NCBI GenBank assembly: GCA_964383535.1
Contig: CAYLHS010000067.1
Coordinates: 1 to 11,776 of the forward strand
Source: CAYLHS01 sp964383535
GTDB lineage: Bacteria > Actinomycetota > Acidimicrobiia > Spongiisociales > UBA4744
Direction: 5' to 3'
DNA length: 11,776 nucleotides
The stretch's first letter is position 1; the number at the start of each line of letters is the position of its first letter. A program made the position numbers and the translations under genes. The notes under the pieces are model-generated. The model was not told where the DNA came from, searched no databases, and saw nothing but the letters and a program-made list of their open reading frames with translations. Below, piece by piece: positions 1-6,365 of this stretch.

Positions 1-169
1 GAAACCGACGAACGGTATCGGGAGGACGACTCCGCCACACGAATCGGAAGCACTCCACCAGCTCAACGGCGAGGTACGAGCCCCTCGACAGAAACCCAGT
101 CAACGGGCGACGGCCAGCCCATTCCTGGGCCTCACATTTGCGGCCGAGCGACACCCCGCCTGGTTGAGA

Positions 170-2020
170 CTACCAAGCGCCGCCTCCACCACCGCCGCCT
201 CCTCCGCCCCCACCACCGGAGAAGCCACCCCCGCCACCGGACCCTGACGACGGTGGCGTGAACGCACCCTGGAGTGCACTGCCGAGCCCAGCGAAGGCGT
301 TCGTGCTGTGGCCCCCGGTGAACCCGTTGCCGCCGTACCAGAAAAGGCTGCTCCGCTGCTCGAGTTCCTGCGGAGCCTGGAGCCGTGCCGCCTTCAGAAC
401 ATCCTCTGCGACACCCAGTGCAACGGCATACACGAGGTAGCGGTCCCAGAGATCGAGCGAAATGACCGGCGCTTCCTGCATCCTGCTGAAGTCCTCGAGG
501 TACCTCTTGAACGCTTCCCACCGTGCCGCGAGCAGGGCGCCTGTTCGGGTCCGCTTCACCCAGCCGACCCTCTTGACCGCGAACACGGCGAGAATGCAGC
601 CGTTGACGATGAACGCGGCAATCGCGCCGGTGATCAACGTCTGTCCCCAACTCTTCTCCGCGAAGATCGGCAGGAGGAACATTCCGACGAAGAACAGCGC
701 GAACACGATGCCGCCGACGATCACGAGCGGTGTGAGCCCGGATCGGTCGAGCAACGCCTTGCGGGTGAGCGCCTCGATGGCTTCCTTCTGAAACGCCTTG
801 TAGGTCGTGGCGTTTGCCGACGCGTCGTCTCTGATCGCCTCTCTGAACTCGCTCAGTGGCTTGGGGCCTTCTTCGAGCACCCGCTCCATCACCGTCACGA
901 CAGAGCGCTCGGCCGCCGTCAGTGGCTTCTTCGTGTCACCAAGCCCGATCTGGAGGTCGGAGATCTGCTCGTGCCGGAGACCCGCCCACGTCGATCGATC
1001 GATCGAGACCGGGGTTGCCGTGAGCACGTCGCGCCTGATCAGGTCGAAGATCGTCGCAGTGAACTCCGGCACGCCGACGAATCCCTGCGACAGCAGTCCG
1101 CCCACCACCAGCGGCGGATCATCCGATGGGGGCTCCTGCTCGTATTCGCGGTCATACACGACCTTGGGTTCCCGCCCGTACCGGAGATAGATCCAGATCG
1201 CTGCAACGGTTCCGGGTAGGAACGTGCCAAGCACGAGCAGCGCGATGAGGACGCGGCCGATGACGCGATTCCGATTCGCGGTCGCTGCTGCGGCCTCTTC
1301 CTCGGAGAGGATTCTGGGAAGGCCGTCACCGGCAACCTCGACCGCTCCAACGGTCGAGGCGAGAAGCGACCTCGGGAACACCACCCGCATCTCCACGAAC
1401 TGCTCCGGAGGAACATCCGACGCTCTGAGCGTCGCAGAGGCCCCGTCGCTGCCAAGCGCCGTCGAGCCGTTAACGCTTACCGGGTGCCCCCACACCCTGA
1501 CGTCGGAAGACTGGCCGGGGAGCCGCATCGTCGCTTGCAGCGACGTGAGGTCGCCCTTCCAGTGGTCTCCCCATACCTGCAGATCGACGTCGACGACATC
1601 GTCGTAGGCATGAGCCAGCCCAAGGAACCGATACGAGATCGTGAAGGTGCGTTGCTCGTTCGCCGCTTGGTAGTGCCACACGATCCGCTCGAGATTGCCC
1701 GACTCGGCGATACCGAACGTTCCGGGCGTTCCGGAGGATCCAAGTTCCGCAGAGGCACCGGCCGTGTACTGAACGTCACCCTCGGACACCTGCACATCGG
1801 TGATCGACTGGCCAGGGACGAGAGGTATGTCCCGATACGCTCCGGTGAACGAGCCGTTGTAATCGAACGTGATGTGCTCCTGAACGAGGAGCGATCCGTC
1901 GGGTTGCACCTCAACATCGACTTCGGCGCGGGGGGTGCTGAACGACTTGGCGGAAGCCGGAGCAGCCAGCAGTACGACTGCGACGAGCGACAGGACCGCT
2001 GTCGCGACTGTCCTGCGCAT
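170..2020 (-). CDS. DUF2207 family membrane protein with poly-glycine C-terminus
   Basis: 616 aa. Residues 1-25 form a signal peptide (MRR, a hydrophobic run, then PASA-KS). An extracytoplasmic DUF2207-type beta domain follows at about 28-215 (TFDYNGSFTGAYRDIPL and similar). A transmembrane helix lies at about 254-279, and a cytoplasmic segment includes a YGREPKV stretch. Two more helices lie at about 430-453 and 462-482. The family-typical segment WDRYLVYAVALGVA is at about 525-538. The tail is glycine-rich from about 594, with 13 consecutive glycines followed by Ala-Trp at the very end. The ATG lies 2 bases after the lemA stop codon, so the two are very likely co-transcribed and translationally coupled; I see no strong Shine-Dalgarno of its own. 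The biochemical function is unknown. DUF2207 proteins are predicted integral membrane proteins that often sit beside lemA. Family assignment is confident from overall architecture; any role in the envelope is inference. Confidence 0.93.
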   Translation of the reverse strand: MRRTVATAVLSLVAVVLLAAPASAKSFSTPRAEVDVEVQPDGSLLVQEHITFDYNGSFTGAYRDIPLVPGQSITDVQVSEGDVQYTAGASAELGSSGTPGTFGIAESGNLERIVWHYQAANEQRTFTISYRFLGLAHAYDDVVDVDLQVWGDHWKGDLTSLQATMRLPGQSSDVRVWGHPVSVNGSTALGSDGASATLRASDVPPEQFVEMRVVFPRSLLASTVGAVEVAGDGLPRILSEEEAAAATANRNRVIGRVLIALLVLGTFLPGTVAAIWIYLRYGREPKVVYDREYEQEPPSDDPPLVVGGLLSQGFVGVPEFTATIFDLIRRDVLTATPVSIDRSTWAGLRHEQISDLQIGLGDTKKPLTAAERSVVTVMERVLEEGPKPLSEFREAIRDDASANATTYKAFQKEAIEALTRKALLDRSGLTPLVIVGGIVFALFFVGMFLLPIFAEKSWGQTLITGAIAAFIVNGCILAVFAVKRVGWVKRTRTGALLAARWEAFKRYLEDFSRMQEAPVISLDLWDRYLVYAVALGVAEDVLKAARLQAPQELEQRSSLFWYGGNGFTGGHSTNAFAGLGSALQGAFTPPSSGSGGGGGFSGGGGGGGGGGGGGAW

Positions 2021-2022
2021 GC

Positions 2023-2571
2023 CTAGAAGCTGACCTGGGGTGCCTGGTCCGCCTCGTCGGGAGCTTCGAAATACGGCTTCGTGGCGAATCCGGCGATCGA
2101 AGCGACGATGTTGGATGGCACCGTTTGGACCCTGTTGTTCAGCGTGAGGACCGAGTCGTTGTAGATCTGCCGTGACACGGCGATCTTGTCTTCCGTGTCT
2201 GTGAGTTGACCCTGAAGGTCGAGGAAGTTGGTGCTCGCCTTCAGGTCCGGGTATGCCTCTGCCAGAGCGAACAGCTGTCGAAGGGCTGCGGTCAGCACGT
2301 TCTCGGCCTGTGCCTTCTCCTCGACACCTCCGGCAGACATCGCCTTGTTCCTGGCTTCAACGACCTGCTCGAACGTCGACTGCTCGTGCGACGCGTATCC
2401 CTTGACCGTCTCGACGAGGTTCGGAATCAGGTCGTATCGACGTTTCAGCTGAACCTCGATCTGTCCCCAGGCGTTCTCGGTACGATTTCGCAGCTTGACC
2501 AGGCCGTTGTACGTGCCGAAATACCAGAACCCCAGCAGCACGACGACCACAATGACGATGTAGATCCACAC
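2023..2571 (-). CDS. lemA: LemA family protein
   Basis: 182 aa, the normal LemA length. One N-terminal transmembrane helix (about 2-18) is followed by a long helical domain with the family hallmarks NAWGQIEVQLKRRYDLIPNL (about 33-52), a KGYASHE segment, AYPDLKAS and QIYNDSVLTLNNRVQ. LemA proteins are anchored in the membrane with an extended helical bundle; the molecular role is not established. The start is GTG, not ATG. It is chosen because the transmembrane helix begins directly there and a purine-rich Shine-Dalgarno (GGGAGGG) lies about 6 bases upstream. It is the first gene of a two-gene operon with the DUF2207 protein. A weak -10-like TAGACT lies on the same strand about 35 bases upstream, but I find no convincing -35 box at proper spacing. 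Confidence 0.95.
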   Translation of the reverse strand: MWIYIVIVVVVLLGFWYFGTYNGLVKLRNRTENAWGQIEVQLKRRYDLIPNLVETVKGYASHEQSTFEQVVEARNKAMSAGGVEEKAQAENVLTAALRQLFALAEAYPDLKASTNFLDLQGQLTDTEDKIAVSRQIYNDSVLTLNNRVQTVPSNIVASIAGFATKPYFEAPDEADQAPQVSF

Positions 2572-2636
2572 GCCTGACCCTCCCTCGGTGACGTGGACAC
2601 GAGTCTACGGGATGGGAGCCTCCAACTCTCGCCATC

Positions 2637-2689
2637 GGTCGCCTTCGGCGGTCGGAGCATCGTTCGACACGGACCTCTCGAAGGCGACC
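2637..2689. repeat. Intergenic inverted repeat between the DUF4386 gene and lemA
   Basis: Perfect 10-base arms (GGTCGCCTTC at 2637-2646, its reverse complement at 2680-2689) enclose 33 bases that contain a smaller GGTC/GACC pairing. It lies just past the DUF4386 stop and ahead of lemA, both leftward. It could be a terminator without a T-tract, or structure in the lemA leader. The arms are seen directly; the role is inference. Confidence 0.5.
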
Positions 2690-2705
2690 CACACCAGCGG
2701 CGTGT

Positions 2706-3422
2706 TCACTGTGATGCGTCGAGGCTCACCTTCGCAGGCGTCGCGGCACGCATCCCGGAGCGAACTCCGAAGACAAGAAGATATCCGATCATCCAGAACT
2801 CGCCAATGCTCGCGACACCCGTGAGCAGACTGGAGAGGCCGGATGGCGCATTCGGAGCGAGCTCGGCGAGATAGGCCGCGATCACGTAGCCGACGCCCCC
2901 TGCCATGAGCACCCATCCCAGAGCGATAGGCATCCTCCGCGACGCTACGACGGCGTACCCCATGGGGATGAGCCAAAGTCCGAAGAACAACCCGCCGATG
3001 TCCCAGGCGGCACCATTGAGCTGGTAGAGCAGCTGTACCGTCGCCGCTTGGCCTCCTCCGGTGGCGAGGGTGGGCTCACCGGCAACGGCAAGCGCGGTGG
3101 CCGAGAAGATCGTCGCCACGAGGACCACCGCCGCGTTCACGAGGCCGAATGCAGCAATGGAGCCGGCCGAGAAGCTGTGGTCACCTCGGAAGAGCTTGAA
3201 GAACCACATCGCAGCGAGGGCCTGCGTGACAACGATCGTGAGATCGGCTGCGATTCCCAACCGGGCCAGCCCCGACCGCTCCACGAGGTTCGCCAGCGTG
3301 GCCGCTGCGTCACCCGGGATGTACAGCTCGCTGCGTACGAAGAGGAATCCGATGAAGCCGGCGATGGCGACACCGAGGTAGAACACGCCTGTCCAGCGTG
3401 CCGTTGAGAGACGAGAAGACAT
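2706..3422 (-). CDS. DUF4386 domain-containing integral membrane protein
   Basis: 238 aa with about six predicted transmembrane helices (roughly 12-29, 55-77, 88-112, 138-160, 166-187, 203-220). The N-terminal pattern, a helix followed by ELYIPGDAAATLANLVERSG and a second helix, is characteristic of DUF4386 proteins, as are the mid-protein segments LLYQLNGAAWDIGGLFFGLWLIPMGY and RRMPIALGWVLMAGGVGYV. Function is unknown for the family; I do not infer a substrate. The ATG is supported by GGAAAGGA about 6 bases upstream. A promoter with its -10 box overlapping a palindrome lies immediately upstream, so the gene is probably repressible. Members of this family in actinobacteria often sit near TetR-type regulators (from memory), but no regulator gene is present here. 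It is separated from lemA by 134 bases that include an inverted repeat. Confidence 0.88.
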   Translation of the reverse strand: MSSRLSTARWTGVFYLGVAIAGFIGFLFVRSELYIPGDAAATLANLVERSGLARLGIAADLTIVVTQALAAMWFFKLFRGDHSFSAGSIAAFGLVNAAVVLVATIFSATALAVAGEPTLATGGGQAATVQLLYQLNGAAWDIGGLFFGLWLIPMGYAVVASRRMPIALGWVLMAGGVGYVIAAYLAELAPNAPSGLSSLLTGVASIGEFWMIGYLLVFGVRSGMRAATPAKVSLDASQ

Positions 3423-3444
3423 ATCGATCCTTTCCAGACTTACG

Positions 3445-3458
3445 GTGTATGCTTACAC
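3445..3458. promoter_or_regulatory. Palindromic operator candidate upstream of the DUF4386 gene
   Basis: Perfect inverted repeat GTGTA-TGCT-TACAC. On the minus strand it overlaps the last bases of the -10 box and the likely transcription start of the leftward promoter, the position expected for a repressor operator. Size and AT-rich symmetry resemble TetR-family sites. The regulator is not encoded in this window. Binding is inference. Confidence 0.5.
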
Positions 3459-3485
3459 TATAAGTCACATGTCGAGAGAACGCAA
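3457..3485 (-). promoter_or_regulatory. Sigma-70-type promoter for the DUF4386 gene
   Basis: On the minus strand, TTGCGT (3485-3480) and TATAGT (3462-3457) are separated by 17 bases. The -10 matches TATAAT at 5 of 6 positions; the -35 matches only at TTG. Transcription would start near 3450, giving a leader of about 27 nt with a good Shine-Dalgarno. On the plus strand an overlapping TATAAG (3459-3464) could serve the divergent MFS gene, but it lacks a recognisable -35. Confidence 0.5.
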
Positions 3486-3551
3486 CAGAACTCCCGTGAA
3501 CCCCTCCCCTCCAACGACCGAAGGCCCCCCGACCACACCTACCATGTCGCC

Positions 3552-4793
3552 GTGCTCACCGCCCTCACCCGACTTCGCTCGTTCACGCGCGACTCGCGCT
3601 GGTTCCTCGTCGCAGCATCACTATGGGGATTCGCGTTCAGCGTCACGTGGCTGTTGTTGAACTTCCTGTTCGAAGGCCTGGGGCTGTCCCCAACGCTCGT
3701 CGGTGTCGCCAACGCGGTGCCGAACCTGATCGCTCTGCTGTTTGCGCTCCCTGTCGCCAGGCTCTCCGAGCGAACCGGCTACGTGCGGATGATGCGGCTG
3801 GGGGCACTCGCAGCAGGCCTCGGGCTACTCGGGCTCTCCTTCTCGAAGAGCTTGGTCCCTGCCATGATCGGCGTGTTCCTCATCGGTCTCGGCGGTATGG
3901 CGTTCTGGGTGGTTCCGAGTCCGCTCATGACTGCACTCGAGCCGCAGTCCAACCGCACATATCTCTTCTCGGCGCAGTTCGCAGCCAACCTCGCCGCCGG
4001 CTTCTTCGGCAGCCTCGTCGGAGGGTGGCTGCCATCGTTCTTCGGTCGGATCGCGTCGGTGGATCCGAAGAGCCTTCAGGCGATCCAATGGACGGTGATG
4101 GTCGCGGCACTCCTCTACCTGGTGACAGCCTTGCCCCTATGGAAGCTCACGGAGGTGCGGCCCGCGGAACCCTCGGAAGGACGCGGGTGGCACATCCCTC
4201 GACAGGCAAGGAAGATCATCCTCGTCCTCCTTGTGCCGAACATGTTCATCGGGTTTGGCGCGGGTCTGATCATCCCGTTCTTGAACATCTTCGTCGAAGG
4301 CAAGTTCGGCATCTCCTATTCGGCACTCGGCGTCGTGTTCGCCTGGTCGCAGCTCGGCATGGCGATTGCCGTCATGCTGCAACCGATCGTCGCGGAGCGT
4401 TTCGGGAGAACAACGAGCATCGTCATCGTGCAAGGACTCTCCCTCCCGTTCATCGCGATGCTCGGCTTCTCCTCCACCTTCACACTGGTCGCAGCGGCCC
4501 TGTTCGTGAGGTCAGCGCTCATGAACGCTGCGAATCCGATCTACGCCGAGTTCACGATGGGGCAGGTTCGCGAGGCCTGGAGACCATCACTCGCCGCGGT
4601 CGAGGCGATGGTGTGGTCGGCAGGATGGACCGTTGGACCGCTTCTGTCTGGCTGGATCAGAACGAAACTCGGGTTCGGTCCAGGGTTCGGCGTGCTGTTC
4701 ATCGCGATGCTGATTCTGTACACGACGGGTATCGCCTACACCTGGTTCGTACTGCGACCACTCGAAAAGAGAGGGCAAACGGCGACCGAGTAG
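3552..4793 (+). CDS. Major facilitator superfamily transporter
   Basis: 413 aa, the usual length for a 12-helix MFS permease. Hydrophobic segments run from about residue 17 onward, grouped into two halves around a hydrophilic central loop (about 200-220). After the second helix there is a degenerate MFS motif A-like loop (PVARLSERTGYVRMMRLG), and the equivalent loop in the second half reads PIVAERFGRTTS. These are the normal signs of a secondary transporter in the cytoplasmic membrane. The substrate cannot be read from the sequence. The frame has no ATG near its beginning. GTG at 3552 is the only plausible start before the first helix and it lacks a clear Shine-Dalgarno, so the exact start is uncertain. 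The gene is divergent from the DUF4386 gene with a 129-base gap and converges on the GNAT gene. It ends with TAG. Confidence 0.92.
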   Translation: MLTALTRLRSFTRDSRWFLVAASLWGFAFSVTWLLLNFLFEGLGLSPTLVGVANAVPNLIALLFALPVARLSERTGYVRMMRLGALAAGLGLLGLSFSKSLVPAMIGVFLIGLGGMAFWVVPSPLMTALEPQSNRTYLFSAQFAANLAAGFFGSLVGGWLPSFFGRIASVDPKSLQAIQWTVMVAALLYLVTALPLWKLTEVRPAEPSEGRGWHIPRQARKIILVLLVPNMFIGFGAGLIIPFLNIFVEGKFGISYSALGVVFAWSQLGMAIAVMLQPIVAERFGRTTSIVIVQGLSLPFIAMLGFSSTFTLVAAALFVRSALMNAANPIYAEFTMGQVREAWRPSLAAVEAMVWSAGWTVGPLLSGWIRTKLGFGPGFGVLFIAMLILYTTGIAYTWFVLRPLEKRGQTATE

Positions 4794-4817
4794 GACGGTG
4801 CAGCTACGTCCACCGGT

Positions 4818-4852
4818 CAGCGGACAGCTCACAGCAGGCAGCTGACAGTCGG
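4818..4852. repeat. Heptameric tandem repeat array (CAG-type)
   Basis: Five consecutive seven-base units begin with CAG at 4818, 4825, 4832, 4839 and 4846; the approximate consensus is CAGCNGA. A degenerate unit starting CAC precedes at 4811. The array lies in the 100-base gap between the convergent MFS and GNAT genes. The period is exact although the last four bases of each unit vary. Confidence 0.6.
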
Positions 4853-4870
4853 AACACGTCGTCCACGTGC

Positions 4871-4885
4871 ACCGCGACACGCGGT
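4871..4885. terminator. Small hairpin after the MFS gene
   Basis: ACCGCG-ACA-CGCGGT forms a perfect 6-base stem with a 3-base loop, 78 bases past the MFS stop codon. There is no T-tract. It may contribute to termination of the MFS transcript, but the evidence is only the hairpin and its location. Confidence 0.3.
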
Positions 4886-4893
4886 ACGGAACA

Positions 4894-5415
4894 CTAAGTG
4901 CGCATGGAGGAGTCGCGCGGGGAGTCCTCCATGCCCACCATGCTGCTACGCCGCTCCAGCAATGCCGTATCTCGCCATCGGCCGTGGTGCATGCCGATCC
5001 TCGAGCGGTTCCCGACCAATCGGAACCGCCGGGACTGGAGGAGCAGCAGACTCGCTTCGTTCTCGGGGAACACGCTGGCCTGAAGCGTCCAGATCCCGTG
5101 GTCCTCCGAAGCCGCAATCAAGGCATCGAGCAGCGCCCCACCGATCCCGCCGCCCCTCTGGTCCTCGTCCACGTACACGCTCGCCTCGACAACACCCCGG
5201 TACACGGCACGACGCGACACGGGGCTCACGGCCGCCCACCCGACCACATCGTCACCGGCGATGGCAACAAGCCGGCAGCTCGGGAGATGGGTTGCGTCCC
5301 ACTCCTCGTACGTGGGGACCGAGGTCTCGAACGTTGCTTGATGGGTCGTGAGGCCTTGCGCGTAGATCTCGGCTACTCGTGCCCAGTCGGTGGGCCGCAT
5401 CGATCGGATGTCCAT
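4894..5415 (-). CDS. GNAT family N-acetyltransferase, phosphinothricin-acetyltransferase-like
   Basis: 173 aa. The N-terminal IRSMRPTDWARVAEIYAQGL, followed by ATFET, matches the PAT/MnaT/ArsN branch of the GNAT fold. The acetyl-CoA pyrophosphate-binding motif A is QRGGGIGGALL at residues 86-96, preceded by the strand EASVYVDED. A conserved late segment FRLVGNRSRIGMHHGRWRDTALLER (about 131-155) corresponds to the family's final strand. Expected activity is transfer of an acetyl group from acetyl-CoA to an amine such as an amino acid; the true substrate cannot be told, and a resistance role should not be assumed. The last 18 residues (SSMVGMEDSPRDSSMRT region) are an unusual tail whose codons form a 10-base inverted repeat. 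The ATG sits before the conserved strand; no strong Shine-Dalgarno is visible. It lies downstream of sucD behind a large hairpin, so it is probably an independent unit. Confidence 0.9.
   Translation of the reverse strand: MDIRSMRPTDWARVAEIYAQGLTTHQATFETSVPTYEEWDATHLPSCRLVAIAGDDVVGWAAVSPVSRRAVYRGVVEASVYVDEDQRGGGIGGALLDALIAASEDHGIWTLQASVFPENEASLLLLQSRRFRLVGNRSRIGMHHGRWRDTALLERRSSMVGMEDSPRDSSMRT
4902..4934. terminator. Hairpin overlapping the 3' end of the GNAT gene
   Basis: Perfect 10-base arms (GCATGGAGGA at 4902-4911 and its complement at 4925-4934) enclose a 13-base loop. The structure covers the last dozen codons of the GNAT gene, just before its TAG. No T-tract follows on either strand. 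It sits between two convergent genes and could stop the rightward MFS transcript, or protect the GNAT mRNA 3' end. The role is inference. Confidence 0.4.
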
Positions 5416-5433
5416 CGCTCAACGCTACCCGGC

Positions 5434-5478
5434 TCTCGTCAGAGCTGACCGGAATATGTCCGGTCCGCTCTGACGAGA
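5434..5478. terminator. Large hairpin between sucD and the GNAT gene
   Basis: A 12-base perfect outer stem (TCTCGTCAGAGC, 5434-5445, with 5467-5478), a single T/C mismatch and a 7-base inner stem (GACCGGA, 5447-5453, with 5459-5465) close on the loop ATATG. It begins 9 bases past the sucD stop on the minus strand and is one of the strongest structures in the window. There is no T-tract, as is common for actinobacterial terminators. Likely ends the sucCD transcript; some readthrough into the GNAT gene remains possible. Confidence 0.65.
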
Positions 5479-5486
5479 TCGGGGAA

Positions 5487-6365
5487 TCACCTTTCCAGAA
5501 GCCGCTTCATAGCATCACCGATAGCGGTCGGGTCGTCGAGGACCGTCACCCCGGCGGCGCGCAGCGCCTCCATCTTGGCGGAAGCGGTGCCTTTGGAGCC
5601 GGAGATGATCGCTCCTGCGTGGCCCATCTTCTTGCCTGCTGGCGCCGTCACCCCGGCAATGTAGGCGACGACCGGCTTGGTCACGTGCTCCTTGATGAAC
5701 TCGGCTGCACGCTCTTCTGCGTCGCCGCCGATCTCGCCGATCATGACGATGCCCCTGGTCTCAGGGTCGTTCTGGAACCGGGCGAGCACGTCGATGAACG
5801 ACGTTCCCGGCACGGGGTCACCGCCGATCCCGATACAGGTCGTCTGGCCGAGGCCGTGGGTTGTCAGTTCGTGGACCCCCTGATAGGTCAGCGTGCCAGA
5901 TCGGGACACGACGCCGATCGGACCCGGTGTGGTGATCGCGTCCGGCATGATCCCGACATTCGACTTCCCAGGTGAGATCAGCCCAGGGCAGTTGGGTCCG
6001 ATCAGAACCGTGTCGGGTGCAGTCTCCTTCAGGTAGTTGTAGACCTTCGCCTCGTCTTGGGCGGGAATGCCTTCGGTGATACAGACGATCACGTCGACAC
6101 CCGCGGCGGCAGCCTCCATCACCGCGTCGGCGGCGAATGGTGGGGGAACGAAGATCAGCGACGTGTTGGCTCCAGTTGCCTCAATGGCCTGCGCGACGCT
6201 GTCGAAGATGGGGATACCCTCGACCTGCTCACCGCCCTTGCCTGGACGGGTCCCGGCGACCACCTTTGTTCCGTACGCGCGGTTGCGGAGCGCATGGAAC
6301 TGACCCTCCTTGCCCGTCAACCCCTGGACGACGACTTTCGTGTTCTCGTCGATGAGGATCGACAT
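5487..6365 (-). CDS. sucD: Succinyl-CoA synthetase (ADP/GDP-forming), alpha subunit
   Basis: 292 aa, the standard SucD length. With SucC it interconverts succinyl-CoA plus NDP plus phosphate and succinate plus CoA plus NTP in the cytosol (TCA cycle). The N-terminal CoA-binding Rossmann domain contains QGLTGKEGQFHALRNRAYGT (about 14-33) and GGVTPGKGG-like GTRPGKGG. GPNCPGLISPG lies at about 123-133. The phosphorylated active-site histidine is His249 in GHAGAIISG. The frame is open for 50 more codons upstream, but the start is fixed by family alignment (MSILIDENTKV), by a strong Shine-Dalgarno, and by a one-base overlap with sucC (TGATG on the minus strand). This makes it a translationally coupled third gene of the operon. 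A large hairpin follows the stop. No key residue is missing. Confidence 0.98.
   Translation of the reverse strand: MSILIDENTKVVVQGLTGKEGQFHALRNRAYGTKVVAGTRPGKGGEQVEGIPIFDSVAQAIEATGANTSLIFVPPPFAADAVMEAAAAGVDVIVCITEGIPAQDEAKVYNYLKETAPDTVLIGPNCPGLISPGKSNVGIMPDAITTPGPIGVVSRSGTLTYQGVHELTTHGLGQTTCIGIGGDPVPGTSFIDVLARFQNDPETRGIVMIGEIGGDAEERAAEFIKEHVTKPVVAYIAGVTAPAGKKMGHAGAIISGSKGTASAKMEALRAAGVTVLDDPTAIGDAMKRLLER

Noticed and set aside
1..169. Possible gene end or start at the left edge
   Set aside because: Several frames are open in this GC-rich stretch, but none has a stop, start with Shine-Dalgarno, or recognisable peptide that would support a call. A 5-base stem at 117-130 is too weak to name a terminator.
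132..650. Arg/Gly-rich minus-strand frame at the end of the DUF2207 gene
   Set aside because: It overlaps the DUF2207 gene in another frame on the same strand and is explained by its glycine codons read out of register.
308..1219. Long plus-strand frame opposite the DUF2207 gene
   Set aside because: It is antisense to a gene with clear domain signals, has biased composition and no recognisable motif.
3623..4897. Second long plus-strand frame inside the MFS gene
   Set aside because: It is rich in Arg and lacks hydrophobic helices, while the MFS frame shows clear transmembrane periodicity. It is a shadow frame.
4894..5415. Calling the GNAT gene a phosphinothricin or arsenic-related resistance gene
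   Set aside because: The subfamily resemblance does not fix the substrate, and no ars or biosynthetic gene is adjacent.
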